A stretch of DNA of 14,013 nt. Source: an uncultured Helicobacteraceae bacterium. GTDB taxonomy: Bacteria > Campylobacterota > Campylobacteria > Campylobacterales > UBA6016. The first letter of the stretch is position 1; each line of letters starts with the position of its first letter. The notes below the pieces were generated by a model. That model worked only from the letters and a program-made list of their open reading frames with translations, was not told the DNA's origin and did not search any database. Made by a program: the position numbers and the translations under genes. Shown one piece after another: positions 1-6,102 of this stretch. The stretch covers positions 1 through 14,013 of the forward strand of contig CALJKN010000142.1 in the NCBI GenBank assembly GCA_937973585.1, given 5' to 3'.

Positions 1-568
1 TCATGGCGGCGGCAAAAAACGTGAGTATCATCTCTCTTTTGTTGTTGTATAGCCACAAACTATCTTTTGTCTTTGCGGATATGTGAAAGTATGTAGCGCA
101 AGAGTTAGAAAAAACTCTCAGATAATATACTTTTGTCTCTTGCGGTTTGAGGCTAATCGTAAAATGAAAATCCAAAATCCCGTCAAACACACCCCTGTCA
201 AATACGCCGCTACACCTAGGCTGTACCCCCTCCTCGTAGAGGGTGATGCTATCTAGCATCGAGTTGTCTATGTGTATCTCTCTGGTTAGTTCGCCCTCCG
301 TCGTATTTTTCAGCTCAAACCGTACCCATACAGCCTCGTCGCTCATATACCCGAGAGACGCAAAATCAGAGCCGAAAGGCTTGTACGCTCCGTCTGTTTT
401 CGGCTCTTTCGGGTGCTCACGGTGTACGTTTTTTTCTACAAATAGGGTAGAGTGCTCCAGTATCGACACGTCCGAATCCCTCTCCCCTATAGATACGGGA
501 GCGGCATATAGGTTGGAGATTAGGAGGAGTAGGAGCCAAATAGACTTGATAGATTGGCTAAAACTCAA
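1..568 (-). CDS. 7TM-DISM receptor-like protein, N-terminal part (cut by window edge)
   Basis: The minus-strand frame stays open from a TTG at 568 to the left edge, giving 189 residues of the N terminus. A signal peptide is visible at about residues 8-24 (KSIWLLLLLISNLYAAP). The exported region that follows carries LGYMSDEAVWVRFELKN, then IHIDNSMLDSITLYEEG. This matches the 7TMR-DISMED2 beta-sandwich sensor domain (pattern lGy..aaVWlrf.lkN...d.i.lY). In that family the sensor domain precedes seven membrane helices and a cytoplasmic signalling domain (histidine kinase, GGDEF or similar); those parts lie outside the window, so the output type is unknown. The TTG overlaps the stop codon of the upstream DUF2442 gene (TTGA), and no ATG occurs before the signal peptide, so translational coupling with a TTG start is the best reading. 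The domain call is by recognition of the pattern. Confidence 0.72.
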   Translation of the reverse strand, partial: MSFSQSIKSIWLLLLLISNLYAAPVSIGERDSDVSILEHSTLFVEKNVHREHPKEPKTDGAYKPFGSDFASLGYMSDEAVWVRFELKNTTEGELTREIHIDNSMLDSITLYEEGVQPRCSGVFDRGVFDGILDFHFTISLKPQETKVYYLRVFSNSCATYFHISAKTKDSLWLYNNKREMILTFFAAAM

Positions 569-801
569 ATCGCTACCGAATCCAAATACAAAGTCTCCGG
601 CGCTATGTCAATTTCATTTGGCCATACTACCGTACCGTACTCTATTTTTGCTTGTTTGAACATGGCGGGATTTGCGATAGCGTCAAACGGTTTTTCATTC
701 AAAAGCATAGAGCAGTCAAATTCCCTAAGCTCACCGTTTTCAAATGTCAAAAGCAACTTATAGTCGCCGTTTAGTTTCATGTCAATAACATCTAGTAGCA
801 T
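565..801 (-). CDS. DUF2442 family small protein
   Basis: This 78-residue protein begins MLLDVIDMKLNGDYKLLLTF and contains GELREFDCSMLL, then a proline-rich end around IDIAPETLYLDSV. The order (V.....DYkL.l.F.nGe.r.fD..... W.nEiDIapE.LY) is that of DUF2442. This is a small cytoplasmic family of unproven function, often found beside DUF4160 in toxin-antitoxin-like pairs. No DUF4160 gene is present here: the upstream stretch is non-coding and the next gene is a membrane receptor. The ATG at 801 has a good ribosome binding site, AGGAG on the minus strand at about 811-807. Its TGA overlaps the TTG start of the receptor gene, so the two are probably co-transcribed. Whether it acts with the receptor is unknown. 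Confidence 0.75.
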   Translation of the reverse strand: MLLDVIDMKLNGDYKLLLTFENGELREFDCSMLLNEKPFDAIANPAMFKQAKIEYGTVVWPNEIDIAPETLYLDSVAI

Positions 802-862
802 TGTTGCTCCTACCTTAGAGGTTCTATTTTGTAAGGCTGTTCACCGACAAGTTTTTTGTCAA

Positions 863-871
863 ATTGTATCA
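863..871 (-). promoter_or_regulatory. Candidate extended -10 promoter for the DUF2442/receptor pair
   Basis: Read on the minus strand this is TGATACAAT, an extended -10 (TGnTAnnnT) about 60 bases upstream of the ATG at 801. No convincing -35 box is seen at the expected spacing, which is normal for Campylobacterota sigma-70 promoters. The TTGACA-like hexamer further downstream (about 862-857) is not correctly placed. This is inferred from sequence match only. Confidence 0.4.
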
Positions 872-931
872 AAAATTAAAAACAGACCAAAAAATAATCA
901 AAAATCGAAAAAATTTACACAAATTTACCAA

Positions 932-966
932 AAATATAACGCTAAATATAACGCTAAATATAACGC
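932..966. repeat. 12-bp tandem repeat, 2.9 copies
   Basis: The unit AAATATAACGCT occurs at 932-943 and 944-955, and all but its last base recurs at 956-966; the copies are identical. The unit length is close to one DNA helical turn, so the CGC cores fall on roughly the same face. It sits between divergent genes, a position where such repeats can be regulator sites. A slippage-generated simple repeat is equally possible. Confidence 0.8.
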
Positions 967-1030
967 AAGCCTGTTATCCTATAGGTTATAACTATTATTT
1001 GCATATTTATCAAAATATCGGGAAAACACT

Positions 1031-2494
1031 ATGAAGCAAGCACAAAAAAACGGTTCGATCCTGTTCTCTACGGTAGTCTCCGCCATACTACTATCCGGTT
1101 GCGGCGGCTCTGATTCATCATCCACCGTCCAAACAACCAGACCGACATCTATAGGGTATCTGGTAGACTCTGCCGCATCAGGGGTATCGTATACGTGTGG
1201 AGCATACGGAGGTATCACAGGCTCTGACGGCTCTTTTCTCTACAATACCGGAGATACCTGCTCATTTCGTATCGGTACTACCGCTCTAGGCTCCTCTACG
1301 GTCTCATCCGATGGATATATGACCCCGGGAGACCTATCGGGGGCAGGGGGAGCCGACAGTACGGCATCCTCTACTCTGATGATAGCTAGACTACTCCAAT
1401 CACTAGATGAGGACGGTGACCCCTCAAACGGTATATCCATATCCTCATCTACCCATAGCTCCATGCAGACATCACTAGATGCAAAAACTCTAAACGAGAC
1501 ACAGCTACAGACGATAGTCCAGAGTGCAGGTAAATCACTAAGAGCACTATCCACCGCACAGAGCCATCTGGAGTCTACCCTAAGAGCCATAGGGAGACTC
1601 TCCGGCGGCTCGACAAATAGCGGAGGCTCTAGCGGGGGAGGCGGAAGCGGCGGAGGCTCCTCATCATGCACAGCCTCCACTATCCCCTCCATATCATCAT
1701 CCTCTATCACCTCTAGCTCTAGCGGAGGTACTCTATCCGCTACGGTAGATTGCGCCTCTACCCTCTACTATGTAGCCCTCCCCACAGAGATGACAGCCCC
1801 AAGCGCTACCCAGATAGTAGCCGGACAAAACGCCGACAGTAGTACGACATGGGTCACAAGCGGCAACGGAGCACACACAGCCCAAACATCCAAAAACACT
1901 ACAATAAGCGACACCTCAAACATCAAACCCGCTACAGATATGAAACTATACATAGTAGCCGCAAACGCTCTGGATCTATCCAAACAATCATCCGTCACGT
2001 CTATTGGCTTCACCACTACGGGCACAAGAGCCGTAAAAGTCCTAAAAACAGGACAGACCGTTAGCTACGCCGCAAACGACGACGGAACATACCAAAAAGG
2101 GACAACTAGAAGCTACGTGAGAAACGGGGCAAACGGCATAGTCACCGACAATGTGACAGGGCTACAGTGGCAGGATAATGCGGCGGCGGCAAGTACGACA
2201 GCCACATGGGCAAATGCAAATAGCACTACATGCCAAGCTCTCAATACCGCAGTATTTGGAGGCTACACCGACTGGAGACTCCCTACCGAGACGGAGCTAA
2301 GTACGCTTCCGGACTATGGCAGGTCTAATCCTGCCATAGATGCTACCTTTGTGAACACCGCTTCGAGCAGCTACTGGTCGTCTACTAGCTATGACGCATC
2401 TATCCTTGCGTGGCATGTCAACTTTGACTACGGCTTCGTGGACAGCAGCGTTAAGGGTAATAGCTATTATGTCCGGTGCGTCCGAGGCAATTAG
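1031..2494 (+). CDS. Lipoprotein with C-terminal DUF1566/Lcl C-type-lectin-like domain; putative DGR target protein
   Basis: This 487-residue protein starts with a lipoprotein signal ending in LSGC (lipidated Cys24), followed by a Ser/Thr-rich stretch, so it is probably anchored in the outer membrane. Residues about 38-140 resemble an N-terminal adhesin-like repeat domain (GYLVDSAASGVSYTC, GSDGSFLY, LLQSLDEDGDPSNGI). A Gly/Ser linker lies at 191-213 and a beta-rich region at about 214-330. Residues 360-487 match DUF1566/Lcl_C: GIVTDNVTGLQWQD, GGYTDWRLPTETEL, SSYWSSTSYD and the terminal YYVRCVRG. That fold is a C-type-lectin relative, used both by ordinary adhesins and by targets of diversity-generating retroelements. 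The last 40 codons are unlike the rest: 31 of 40 end in C or T, and Arg is written CGG/CGA where upstream it is mostly AGA. No reverse transcriptase or template repeat lies in this window, so active diversification is inference. Confidence 0.8.
   Translation: MKQAQKNGSILFSTVVSAILLSGCGGSDSSSTVQTTRPTSIGYLVDSAASGVSYTCGAYGGITGSDGSFLYNTGDTCSFRIGTTALGSSTVSSDGYMTPGDLSGAGGADSTASSTLMIARLLQSLDEDGDPSNGISISSSTHSSMQTSLDAKTLNETQLQTIVQSAGKSLRALSTAQSHLESTLRAIGRLSGGSTNSGGSSGGGGSGGGSSSCTASTIPSISSSSITSSSSGGTLSATVDCASTLYYVALPTEMTAPSATQIVAGQNADSSTTWVTSGNGAHTAQTSKNTTISDTSNIKPATDMKLYIVAANALDLSKQSSVTSIGFTTTGTRAVKVLKTGQTVSYAANDDGTYQKGTTRSYVRNGANGIVTDNVTGLQWQDNAAAASTTATWANANSTTCQALNTAVFGGYTDWRLPTETELSTLPDYGRSNPAIDATFVNTASSSYWSSTSYDASILAWHVNFDYGFVDSSVKGNSYYVRCVRGN
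2369..2494 (+). other. Candidate DGR variable region at the lipoprotein C terminus
   Basis: This stretch covers codons 447-487 and encodes the ligand-facing end of the lectin-like fold. Between the fixed blocks YWSST and YVRCVRG, most codons have the form NNC or NNT (gac tac ggc ttc ... gac agc agc gtt ... ggt aat agc tat tat). This is what adenine-directed mutagenesis of AAC/AAT codons in a template repeat would leave. The GC-richer end (cggtgcgtccgaggc, about 2473-2490) would correspond to the unmutated initiation site. The variable-region call depends on finding a matching template elsewhere. Confidence 0.45.
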
Positions 2495-2556
2495 GTTATT
2501 TGGTATTTTGGGCGATTTGTTAGTCTGTTTTGATTTTATATTTTGGATGAATTAAA

Positions 2557-2582
2557 GGGGACAGGCAACAAAAGCCGTCCCC
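2557..2582. repeat. REP-like palindromic hairpin
   Basis: The arms GGGGAC-A-GGC and GCC-GTCCCC form a 9-bp stem with one bulged A and a 7-base loop (AACAAAA). There is no T-run after it on the plus strand and only a weak one on the minus strand, so it is not a good terminator. The GGGGACAG core resembles REP palindromes mobilised by Y1 (RAYT) transposases. It also sits 62 bp beyond the lipoprotein stop, where some DGRs have a hairpin. Its role is undetermined. Confidence 0.5.
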
Positions 2583-2637
2583 CTAGGCACACCATAGCAC
2601 CTACGCACCCCCTCCACAAACCCACACTCCGTTTTTG

Positions 2638-2646
2638 TGTTATAAT
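2638..2646 (+). promoter_or_regulatory. Extended -10 promoter of the toxin-antitoxin pair
   Basis: TGTTATAAT is a perfect extended -10 (TGn plus TATAAT at 2641-2646), with the start of transcription expected near 2653. No -35 match is seen at 17 bp. The antitoxin ATG (2677) follows an AAAAGG ribosome site at 2663-2668. The position rules out the in-frame TTG at 2635 as the translation start, because it would not be transcribed. Confidence 0.7.
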
Positions 2647-2676
2647 CCGCCAAAAAAACAACAAAAGGTTCTGAAT

Positions 2677-2889
2677 ATGCAAACATTGCTTTTGAAGGTC
2701 GAGGATAGCGCAATGGACAAGGTGATGTTTTTGCTTGAGCACTTAAAAGATGTTGTAAAAACCGAAAAATACACAAGTTTGGAAGACGAGCTTTTGATGG
2801 ATTTGGAAGGACTAAAGGCAAATACATCAAAAACAACACCGATAAACGACATAAAAACGCATATAAATAACCTGAGAAATGAAGCTTAG
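2677..2889 (+). CDS. Putative type II antitoxin (RelB-like)
   Basis: This 70-residue acidic protein begins MQTLLLKVEDSAMDKVMFLL. It has an N-terminal beta strand followed by helices and a polar, probably disordered C-terminal half, the usual plan of a small antitoxin that binds DNA at one end and wraps its toxin with the other. Family assignment is mainly from context: the next gene, overlapping by 11 bases, encodes a RelE/YafQ-type toxin. An in-frame TTG lies further upstream at 2635, but the extended -10 at 2638-2646 overlaps and follows it, so the ATG at 2677 with AAAAGG eight bases upstream is the supported start. Antitoxins of this type usually repress their own promoter, here probably around 2620-2676, though no clear operator palindrome is visible. 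Confidence 0.7.
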   Translation: MQTLLLKVEDSAMDKVMFLLEHLKDVVKTEKYTSLEDELLMDLEGLKANTSKTTPINDIKTHINNLRNEA

Positions 2890-3151
2890 CGCAACAGAAC
2901 GATATAGCAAAAAAGAAGCGAAGTTTTTCGCAAAACATCAAGAGTTATTGGAGAGATACGAAAAGGTTCTCGCACAGCTAACAGAGGACTATACGGCGAC
3001 ATGGCTAAAAACGCATAAGCTCAAAGGTAAGCTATCCGAGTATCACGCAGTATCGCTGACATACGAGTATAGAATCGTGATATTTATCAAAATTATAGAC
3101 GATGAGATAATACTGGTAAATATCGGAACGCATGACGAAGTTTATGGCTAG
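2879..3151 (+). CDS. RelE/YafQ-type mRNA interferase toxin
   Basis: This 90-residue basic protein shows the RelE/ParE-superfamily order: helices at 1-42, then THKLKGKLSEYHAVSL (about 45-60), YRIVIF (64-69), DDEIILVNIGTHDEVYG (74-90). The HxLxG block, the central Arg65 and the terminal GTHDEVY are typical of YafQ/RelE-family ribosome-dependent mRNA endonucleases, with His46 and His85 as candidate functional residues. The reading frame is intact and of normal length, so it could be active. The ATG at 2879 lies inside the antitoxin gene (11-base overlap), which ensures coupled translation with antitoxin first. An intrinsic terminator closes the unit 20 bases after the stop codon. The precise subfamily (YafQ versus RelE/StbE) is not settled from inspection. 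Confidence 0.82.
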   Translation: MKLSATERYSKKEAKFFAKHQELLERYEKVLAQLTEDYTATWLKTHKLKGKLSEYHAVSLTYEYRIVIFIKIIDDEIILVNIGTHDEVYG

Positions 3152-3170
3152 CTAATGCTTCTTGTGGATA

Positions 3171-3210
3171 GCAGCAAATAGGTGTACTCGGTATTGTATT
3201 TGCTGCTTTT
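3171..3210 (+). terminator. Intrinsic terminator of the toxin-antitoxin unit
   Basis: The arms GCAGCAAATA (3171-3180) and TATTTGCTGC (3197-3206) are perfect 10-bp complements. The loop can pair further (GTAC with GTAT around TCG). A TTTT run follows at 3207-3210, continued by a T-rich stretch. The position 20 bases beyond the toxin stop fits a rho-independent terminator. Confidence 0.75.
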
Positions 3211-3408
3211 GTCGCTTTGTTGTTAAAGAAAAAAAGATATGAAATTAACTAAACTAAACGAACTCCGCTCTACAAACTAGCAACTCCGATTTTGTCCTAA
3301 AGCCAACCATCCGGAATAAACCTCTTTAGTGCTGAGTTTTCGGCTAATATCTAAAATAAAGATAATAGGGCTTAAAATAAGGATAGAATTATTTTTACAA
3401 GGGTGTCG
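3211..3408. other. Intergenic region upstream of folE
   Basis: No credible gene is seen. A 13-codon frame starting at 3239 and a membrane-anchor-like frame overlapping the terminator (3172-3252, no start codon) are both too weak to call. AACTCCG occurs twice about 24 bases apart (near 3259 and 3283). The folE operon promoter should lie in the AT-rich end; TTAAAAT (3372-3378) and TAGAAT (3384-3389) are candidate -10 boxes. Confidence 0.5.
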
Positions 3409-3990
3409 GTGGTTAATAAAAGGGAAGAAGTGGAGTCTTTGATTGCAAAGCTTTTGAATTTAATAGGGGAAGATAAGAGCAGAGAGGGGCTAATCAAAAC
3501 TCCGCTTAGGGTCGCAAAAGCTTATGAGCATATATTCGGCGGGTACGACAAAAATCCATCGGAGGTTCTAAACGATGCGCTATTTGAGAGCAAAAGCTCA
3601 GAGATGGTTGTGGTTAGGGATATAGAGTTTTACTCGATGTGTGAACATCATATACTTCCGTTTTTCGGAAGGGTTCATGTTGCTTATATACCGGACGGAA
3701 AAGTGGTGGGGTTATCCAAAATCCCTAGACTCGTCGATATTTTTGCCAGACGGCTCCAAATTCAGGAGAAACTAACCGAAGAGATTGCCGACGCTATTAT
3801 GACCACTATAAAACCCAGAGGTGTTGGGGTCGTTATAAACGCAAGACATATGTGTATGGAGATGAGGGGGGTTGAAAAGATGCACTCCTCTACGACCACA
3901 TCGGCGCTTAGGGGGCTTTTTCTGAAGGATGCAAAAACAAGGGAAGAGTTTTATTCGATTATAAATACCCCTCAAGGAAATAGATTTTAA
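3409..3990 (+). CDS. folE: GTP cyclohydrolase I
   Basis: This cytoplasmic enzyme converts GTP to 7,8-dihydroneopterin triphosphate, the first step of folate and (through QueD) queuosine precursor synthesis. The family core is complete: TPLRVAKAYEHIFGGY, the zinc motif CEHHILPFFGRVHVAYIP, GLSKIPRLVDIFARRLQIQE and ARHMCMEMRGV. Counting from the GTG at 3403, the zinc ligands are Cys80, His83 and Cys151, with His82 also conserved; the family's SSTTT and ALRGLF blocks follow. The length of about 193-195 residues is normal. Two in-frame GTG starts exist (3403, 3409). The second has AAGGG (3399-3403) five bases upstream, whereas for the first the site would touch the start codon, so 3409 is preferred. 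Its stop codon shares one base with the fliI ATG, making it the first gene of the operon. Confidence 0.95.
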   Translation: MVNKREEVESLIAKLLNLIGEDKSREGLIKTPLRVAKAYEHIFGGYDKNPSEVLNDALFESKSSEMVVVRDIEFYSMCEHHILPFFGRVHVAYIPDGKVVGLSKIPRLVDIFARRLQIQEKLTEEIADAIMTTIKPRGVGVVINARHMCMEMRGVEKMHSSTTTSALRGLFLKDAKTREEFYSIINTPQGNRF

Positions 3991-5294
3991 TGCCGTTAAG
4001 CTCACTCCAAAAAAAACTCCAAAAAGTAAACCTCTCCCCTGCTTTTGCCGTAATTACCAGAGTAAATGCTACAAACTTTGAGGCAACGGGGCTTCATACC
4101 GGAGTCGGCGATATCGTCCGTATATCGTCCCAGAGCGAAAATCTGGAGAGCCTCGGGATGGTGACGGCTCTTGATGAGGCAAAATTTAGTATCTCGCCGT
4201 TTGGGTTTGTAGAGGGGTTTAAAATCGGAGATAGGGTATATGCCTCCGAGACAGGGCTTAAAATACAAGTCGGAGACGGGTTGCTCGGGCGTGTAGTAAA
4301 TCCTTTGATGAAGCCGATAGACGGCAAGGGTGAGTTGGAGCTTGACGATACGATAGCGGTTATCCGTCCGCCTGTTGCCGCTATGAAAAGGGGGCTTATA
4401 GAAGAGGTTTTTCCGGTCGGGGTCAAGAGCATTGACGGATTGCTAACATGCGGAAGAGGCCAAAAACTAGGTATTTTTGCCGGTTCCGGTGTTGGAAAAT
4501 CGACTTTGATGGGGATGATAGTAGAGGGTTGCAAGGCCGATGTAAAAGTCATTGCGCTAATCGGAGAGAGGGGCAGAGAGGTTCCCGAATTTGTCGAGAA
4601 AAATCTAGGGGGAGATCTCACAAATACGGTTCTCGTCGTAGCTACGTCGGACGATTCGGCTCTGATGAGAAAGTACGGGGCTTTTGCCGCTATGAGTGTT
4701 GCGGAGTATTTTAAAGAGCAGGGTAGAGATGTTTTGTTTATGATGGACTCCGTTACGAGGTTTGCGATGGCTCAGCGTGAGATTGGTCTAGCTCTCGGTG
4801 AGCCGCCGACGACAAAAGGGTATCCGCCGTCTACTCTATCGCTTTTGCCGCAACTGATGGAGAGAGCCGGAAAAGAGGAGGGGAAAGGTTCCATAACGGC
4901 ATTTTTTACCGTCCTTGTCGAGGGAGACGATATGTCTGACCCTATAGCCGACCAGTCCCGTTCGATTTTGGATGGACACTTTGTCCTTGACAGAAGCCTA
5001 ACGGACTTTGGGATCTATCCGCCGCTAAATATCCTAAACTCCGCCTCAAGGCTTATGAACGACATAGTCACAAAAGAGCACAAAGAGGCGGCTTTTAAGT
5101 TTCGTCGGATGTATGCTACGCTAAAAGAGAATGAGGTACTAATCAGAATCGGTGCTTATCAAAAAGGGAGCGACAGAGAGATTGACGAGGCGATAGACAA
5201 AAAAGGGCTTATTGAGAGCTTTTTGAAGCAGGATAAAAACGAAAAAGTAGAGTTTGACGACACCGTGGCCGAACTTGTATCCCTGAAGGGCTAA
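3990..5294 (+). CDS. fliI: Flagellar protein export ATPase FliI
   Basis: This 434-residue F1-beta-like ATPase energises export of flagellar rod, hook and filament proteins through the flagellar type III apparatus, where it assembles with FliH at the cytoplasmic face. The N-terminal beta-barrel (about 20-95) is followed by GLLGRVVNPLMKPIDG, PVGVKSIDGLLTCGRGQK, the Walker A loop AGSGVGKS (164-171), GERGREVPEF (192-201) and Walker B DVLFMMDS (247-254). Then come SVTRFAMAQREIGLALGEPP and KGYPPS, and finally a helical C-terminal domain. YPPS and the PVGV-type spacing distinguish export ATPases from ATP synthase beta. The ATG overlaps the folE TAA by one base; a possible AAGGA lies 11 bases upstream, slightly far, so coupling may matter. 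No other flagellar gene is present, so fliI is detached from the main flagellar clusters here. Confidence 0.95.
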   Translation: MPLSSLQKKLQKVNLSPAFAVITRVNATNFEATGLHTGVGDIVRISSQSENLESLGMVTALDEAKFSISPFGFVEGFKIGDRVYASETGLKIQVGDGLLGRVVNPLMKPIDGKGELELDDTIAVIRPPVAAMKRGLIEEVFPVGVKSIDGLLTCGRGQKLGIFAGSGVGKSTLMGMIVEGCKADVKVIALIGERGREVPEFVEKNLGGDLTNTVLVVATSDDSALMRKYGAFAAMSVAEYFKEQGRDVLFMMDSVTRFAMAQREIGLALGEPPTTKGYPPSTLSLLPQLMERAGKEEGKGSITAFFTVLVEGDDMSDPIADQSRSILDGHFVLDRSLTDFGIYPPLNILNSASRLMNDIVTKEHKEAAFKFRRMYATLKENEVLIRIGAYQKGSDREIDEAIDKKGLIESFLKQDKNEKVEFDDTVAELVSLKG

Positions 5295-5295
5295 T

Positions 5296-6102
5296 ATGGA
5301 TTTTTTCAAGGCTGTTTGGGATGCTTTGGAGGAGAGTTGTCCGGATAGCAAAATCAAAAAAGTATACGCCATTTGGGATGCTTTTTTGGCGGGAGAGTTT
5401 ATTTGCTTTGCAAACGATTGCGAAATTTTGATTCAGAGCAAACCATCTTATGCGGCAATCTGTGATATCGTCCGTCCGGCTGAGGTTCCCAAAAGACGAA
5501 ATCTGGACAGTATAGATGGAAAAAAGGTATTTATCCATGCTCTGACCCATATAGAGTATGCCGCTATAGATTTGGCACTTGACGCATGCTATAGTTTTCG
5601 GGGGCTTCCGACCGATTTTTATAAAGATTGGGTAGAGGTAGCAAAAGAGGAGTGCGACCATTTTTCGGCTCTACAAGGGATTCTCCGCTCTTTTGGAGGG
5701 GAATACGGAGACTATCCGGTTCATATATCGCTTTTTGATGCTTTAAGGAGGAGCGATACCCTTCTGAAGCGGATGGCGGCAATCCCCAGATATCTGGAGG
5801 CCGGAGGATTGGATGCAAACAAAAAACTAAGCGCAAAGGCCGATAAAATATCACCCGAGTTGGTTGAAGCGTTAAAAATAATCCTAAGAGATGAGATAAG
5901 CCACGTCCATAAAGGCGACAAGTGGTTCAAGTATGCCTGTAAAGAGGCTGGGTGTGAGCCGTCGGTCTATTTTGATATTATCGAAGAGACTCTACCCGGT
6001 GGCTTGAAACCAAAAAACGAGATGAATATAGAAGATAGGTTAAAAGCCGGCTTTGCTTGCCATGAGCTAAAAAGACTGGCTGGAAATGAGGTTAAATGTT
6101 AG
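5296..6102 (+). CDS. DUF455 family ferritin-like protein
   Basis: This 268-residue, mainly helical cytoplasmic protein shows the DUF455 pattern: HIEYAAIDLALDACYSF (helix with Glu87), VAKEECDHFSAL (Glu118/119, His122) and ILRDEISHVHKGDKWF (Glu200, His203). These spaced Glu and ExxH elements are the carboxylate/histidine ligands of a ferritin-like di-iron four-helix bundle, so a di-metal oxidase or hydroxylase role is likely, though the substrate is unknown. Some proteins of this family are annotated as rhamnosyltransferase-like, without support visible here. Its ATG is one base past the fliI stop with GAAGGG five bases upstream, and its end overlaps mqnE by seven bases. The neighbourhood hints at a link with quinone chemistry, but that is inference. 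Confidence 0.85.
   Translation: MDFFKAVWDALEESCPDSKIKKVYAIWDAFLAGEFICFANDCEILIQSKPSYAAICDIVRPAEVPKRRNLDSIDGKKVFIHALTHIEYAAIDLALDACYSFRGLPTDFYKDWVEVAKEECDHFSALQGILRSFGGEYGDYPVHISLFDALRRSDTLLKRMAAIPRYLEAGGLDANKKLSAKADKISPELVEALKIILRDEISHVHKGDKWFKYACKEAGCEPSVYFDIIEETLPGGLKPKNEMNIEDRLKAGFACHELKRLAGNEVKC

Larger units (their letters stand above)
802..1030. other. AT-rich divergent intergenic region
   Basis: These 229 bases separate the minus-strand DUF2442/receptor pair from the plus-strand lipoprotein and must hold both promoters. The stretch is A-rich (A-runs at about 885-934) and contains a 12-bp tandem repeat (described separately). On the plus strand TTATAAC at about 986-992 could serve as a weak -10 for the lipoprotein, but the choice is uncertain. 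The plus-strand open frame here is an in-frame reading of the tandem repeat and is not a credible gene. Confidence 0.6.

Noticed and set aside
243..659. Plus-strand 138-codon frame (GTG start)
   Set aside because: It is antisense to the receptor gene, whose minus-strand frame carries a clear signal peptide and a DISMED2-like domain. The plus frame is Ser-rich with no recognisable domain.
779..991. Plus-strand 70-codon frame in the intergenic region with a KYNA repeat
   Set aside because: The repeat is simply the 12-bp tandem DNA repeat read in frame. The frame starts inside the DUF2442 gene on the opposite strand and has Lys/Asn-rich composition from A-rich DNA.
1240..1710. Minus-strand 156-codon frame opposite the lipoprotein
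   Set aside because: It is a low-complexity shadow of the Ser/Gly-rich coding strand (Pro/Glu/Val-rich) with no start context.
2635..2676. Upstream TTG start for the antitoxin
   Set aside because: The TTG overlaps or precedes the extended -10 box at 2638-2646 and would not be in the transcript.
2552..2941. Minus-strand 129-codon frame ending in a GVPRGTAFVACPL-type peptide
   Set aside because: It runs antisense through the antitoxin and toxin genes. Its ending is a translation of the REP-like hairpin, so it is better explained as repeat DNA than as a gene.
3239..3280. 13-codon frame starting ATGAAATTAACT
   Set aside because: It is too short, lacks a proper ribosome site and shows no recognisable peptide.
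4094..4621. Minus-strand 175-codon frame within fliI
   Set aside because: It is a shadow of the fliI reading frame; the plus-strand protein has a full set of ATPase motifs.
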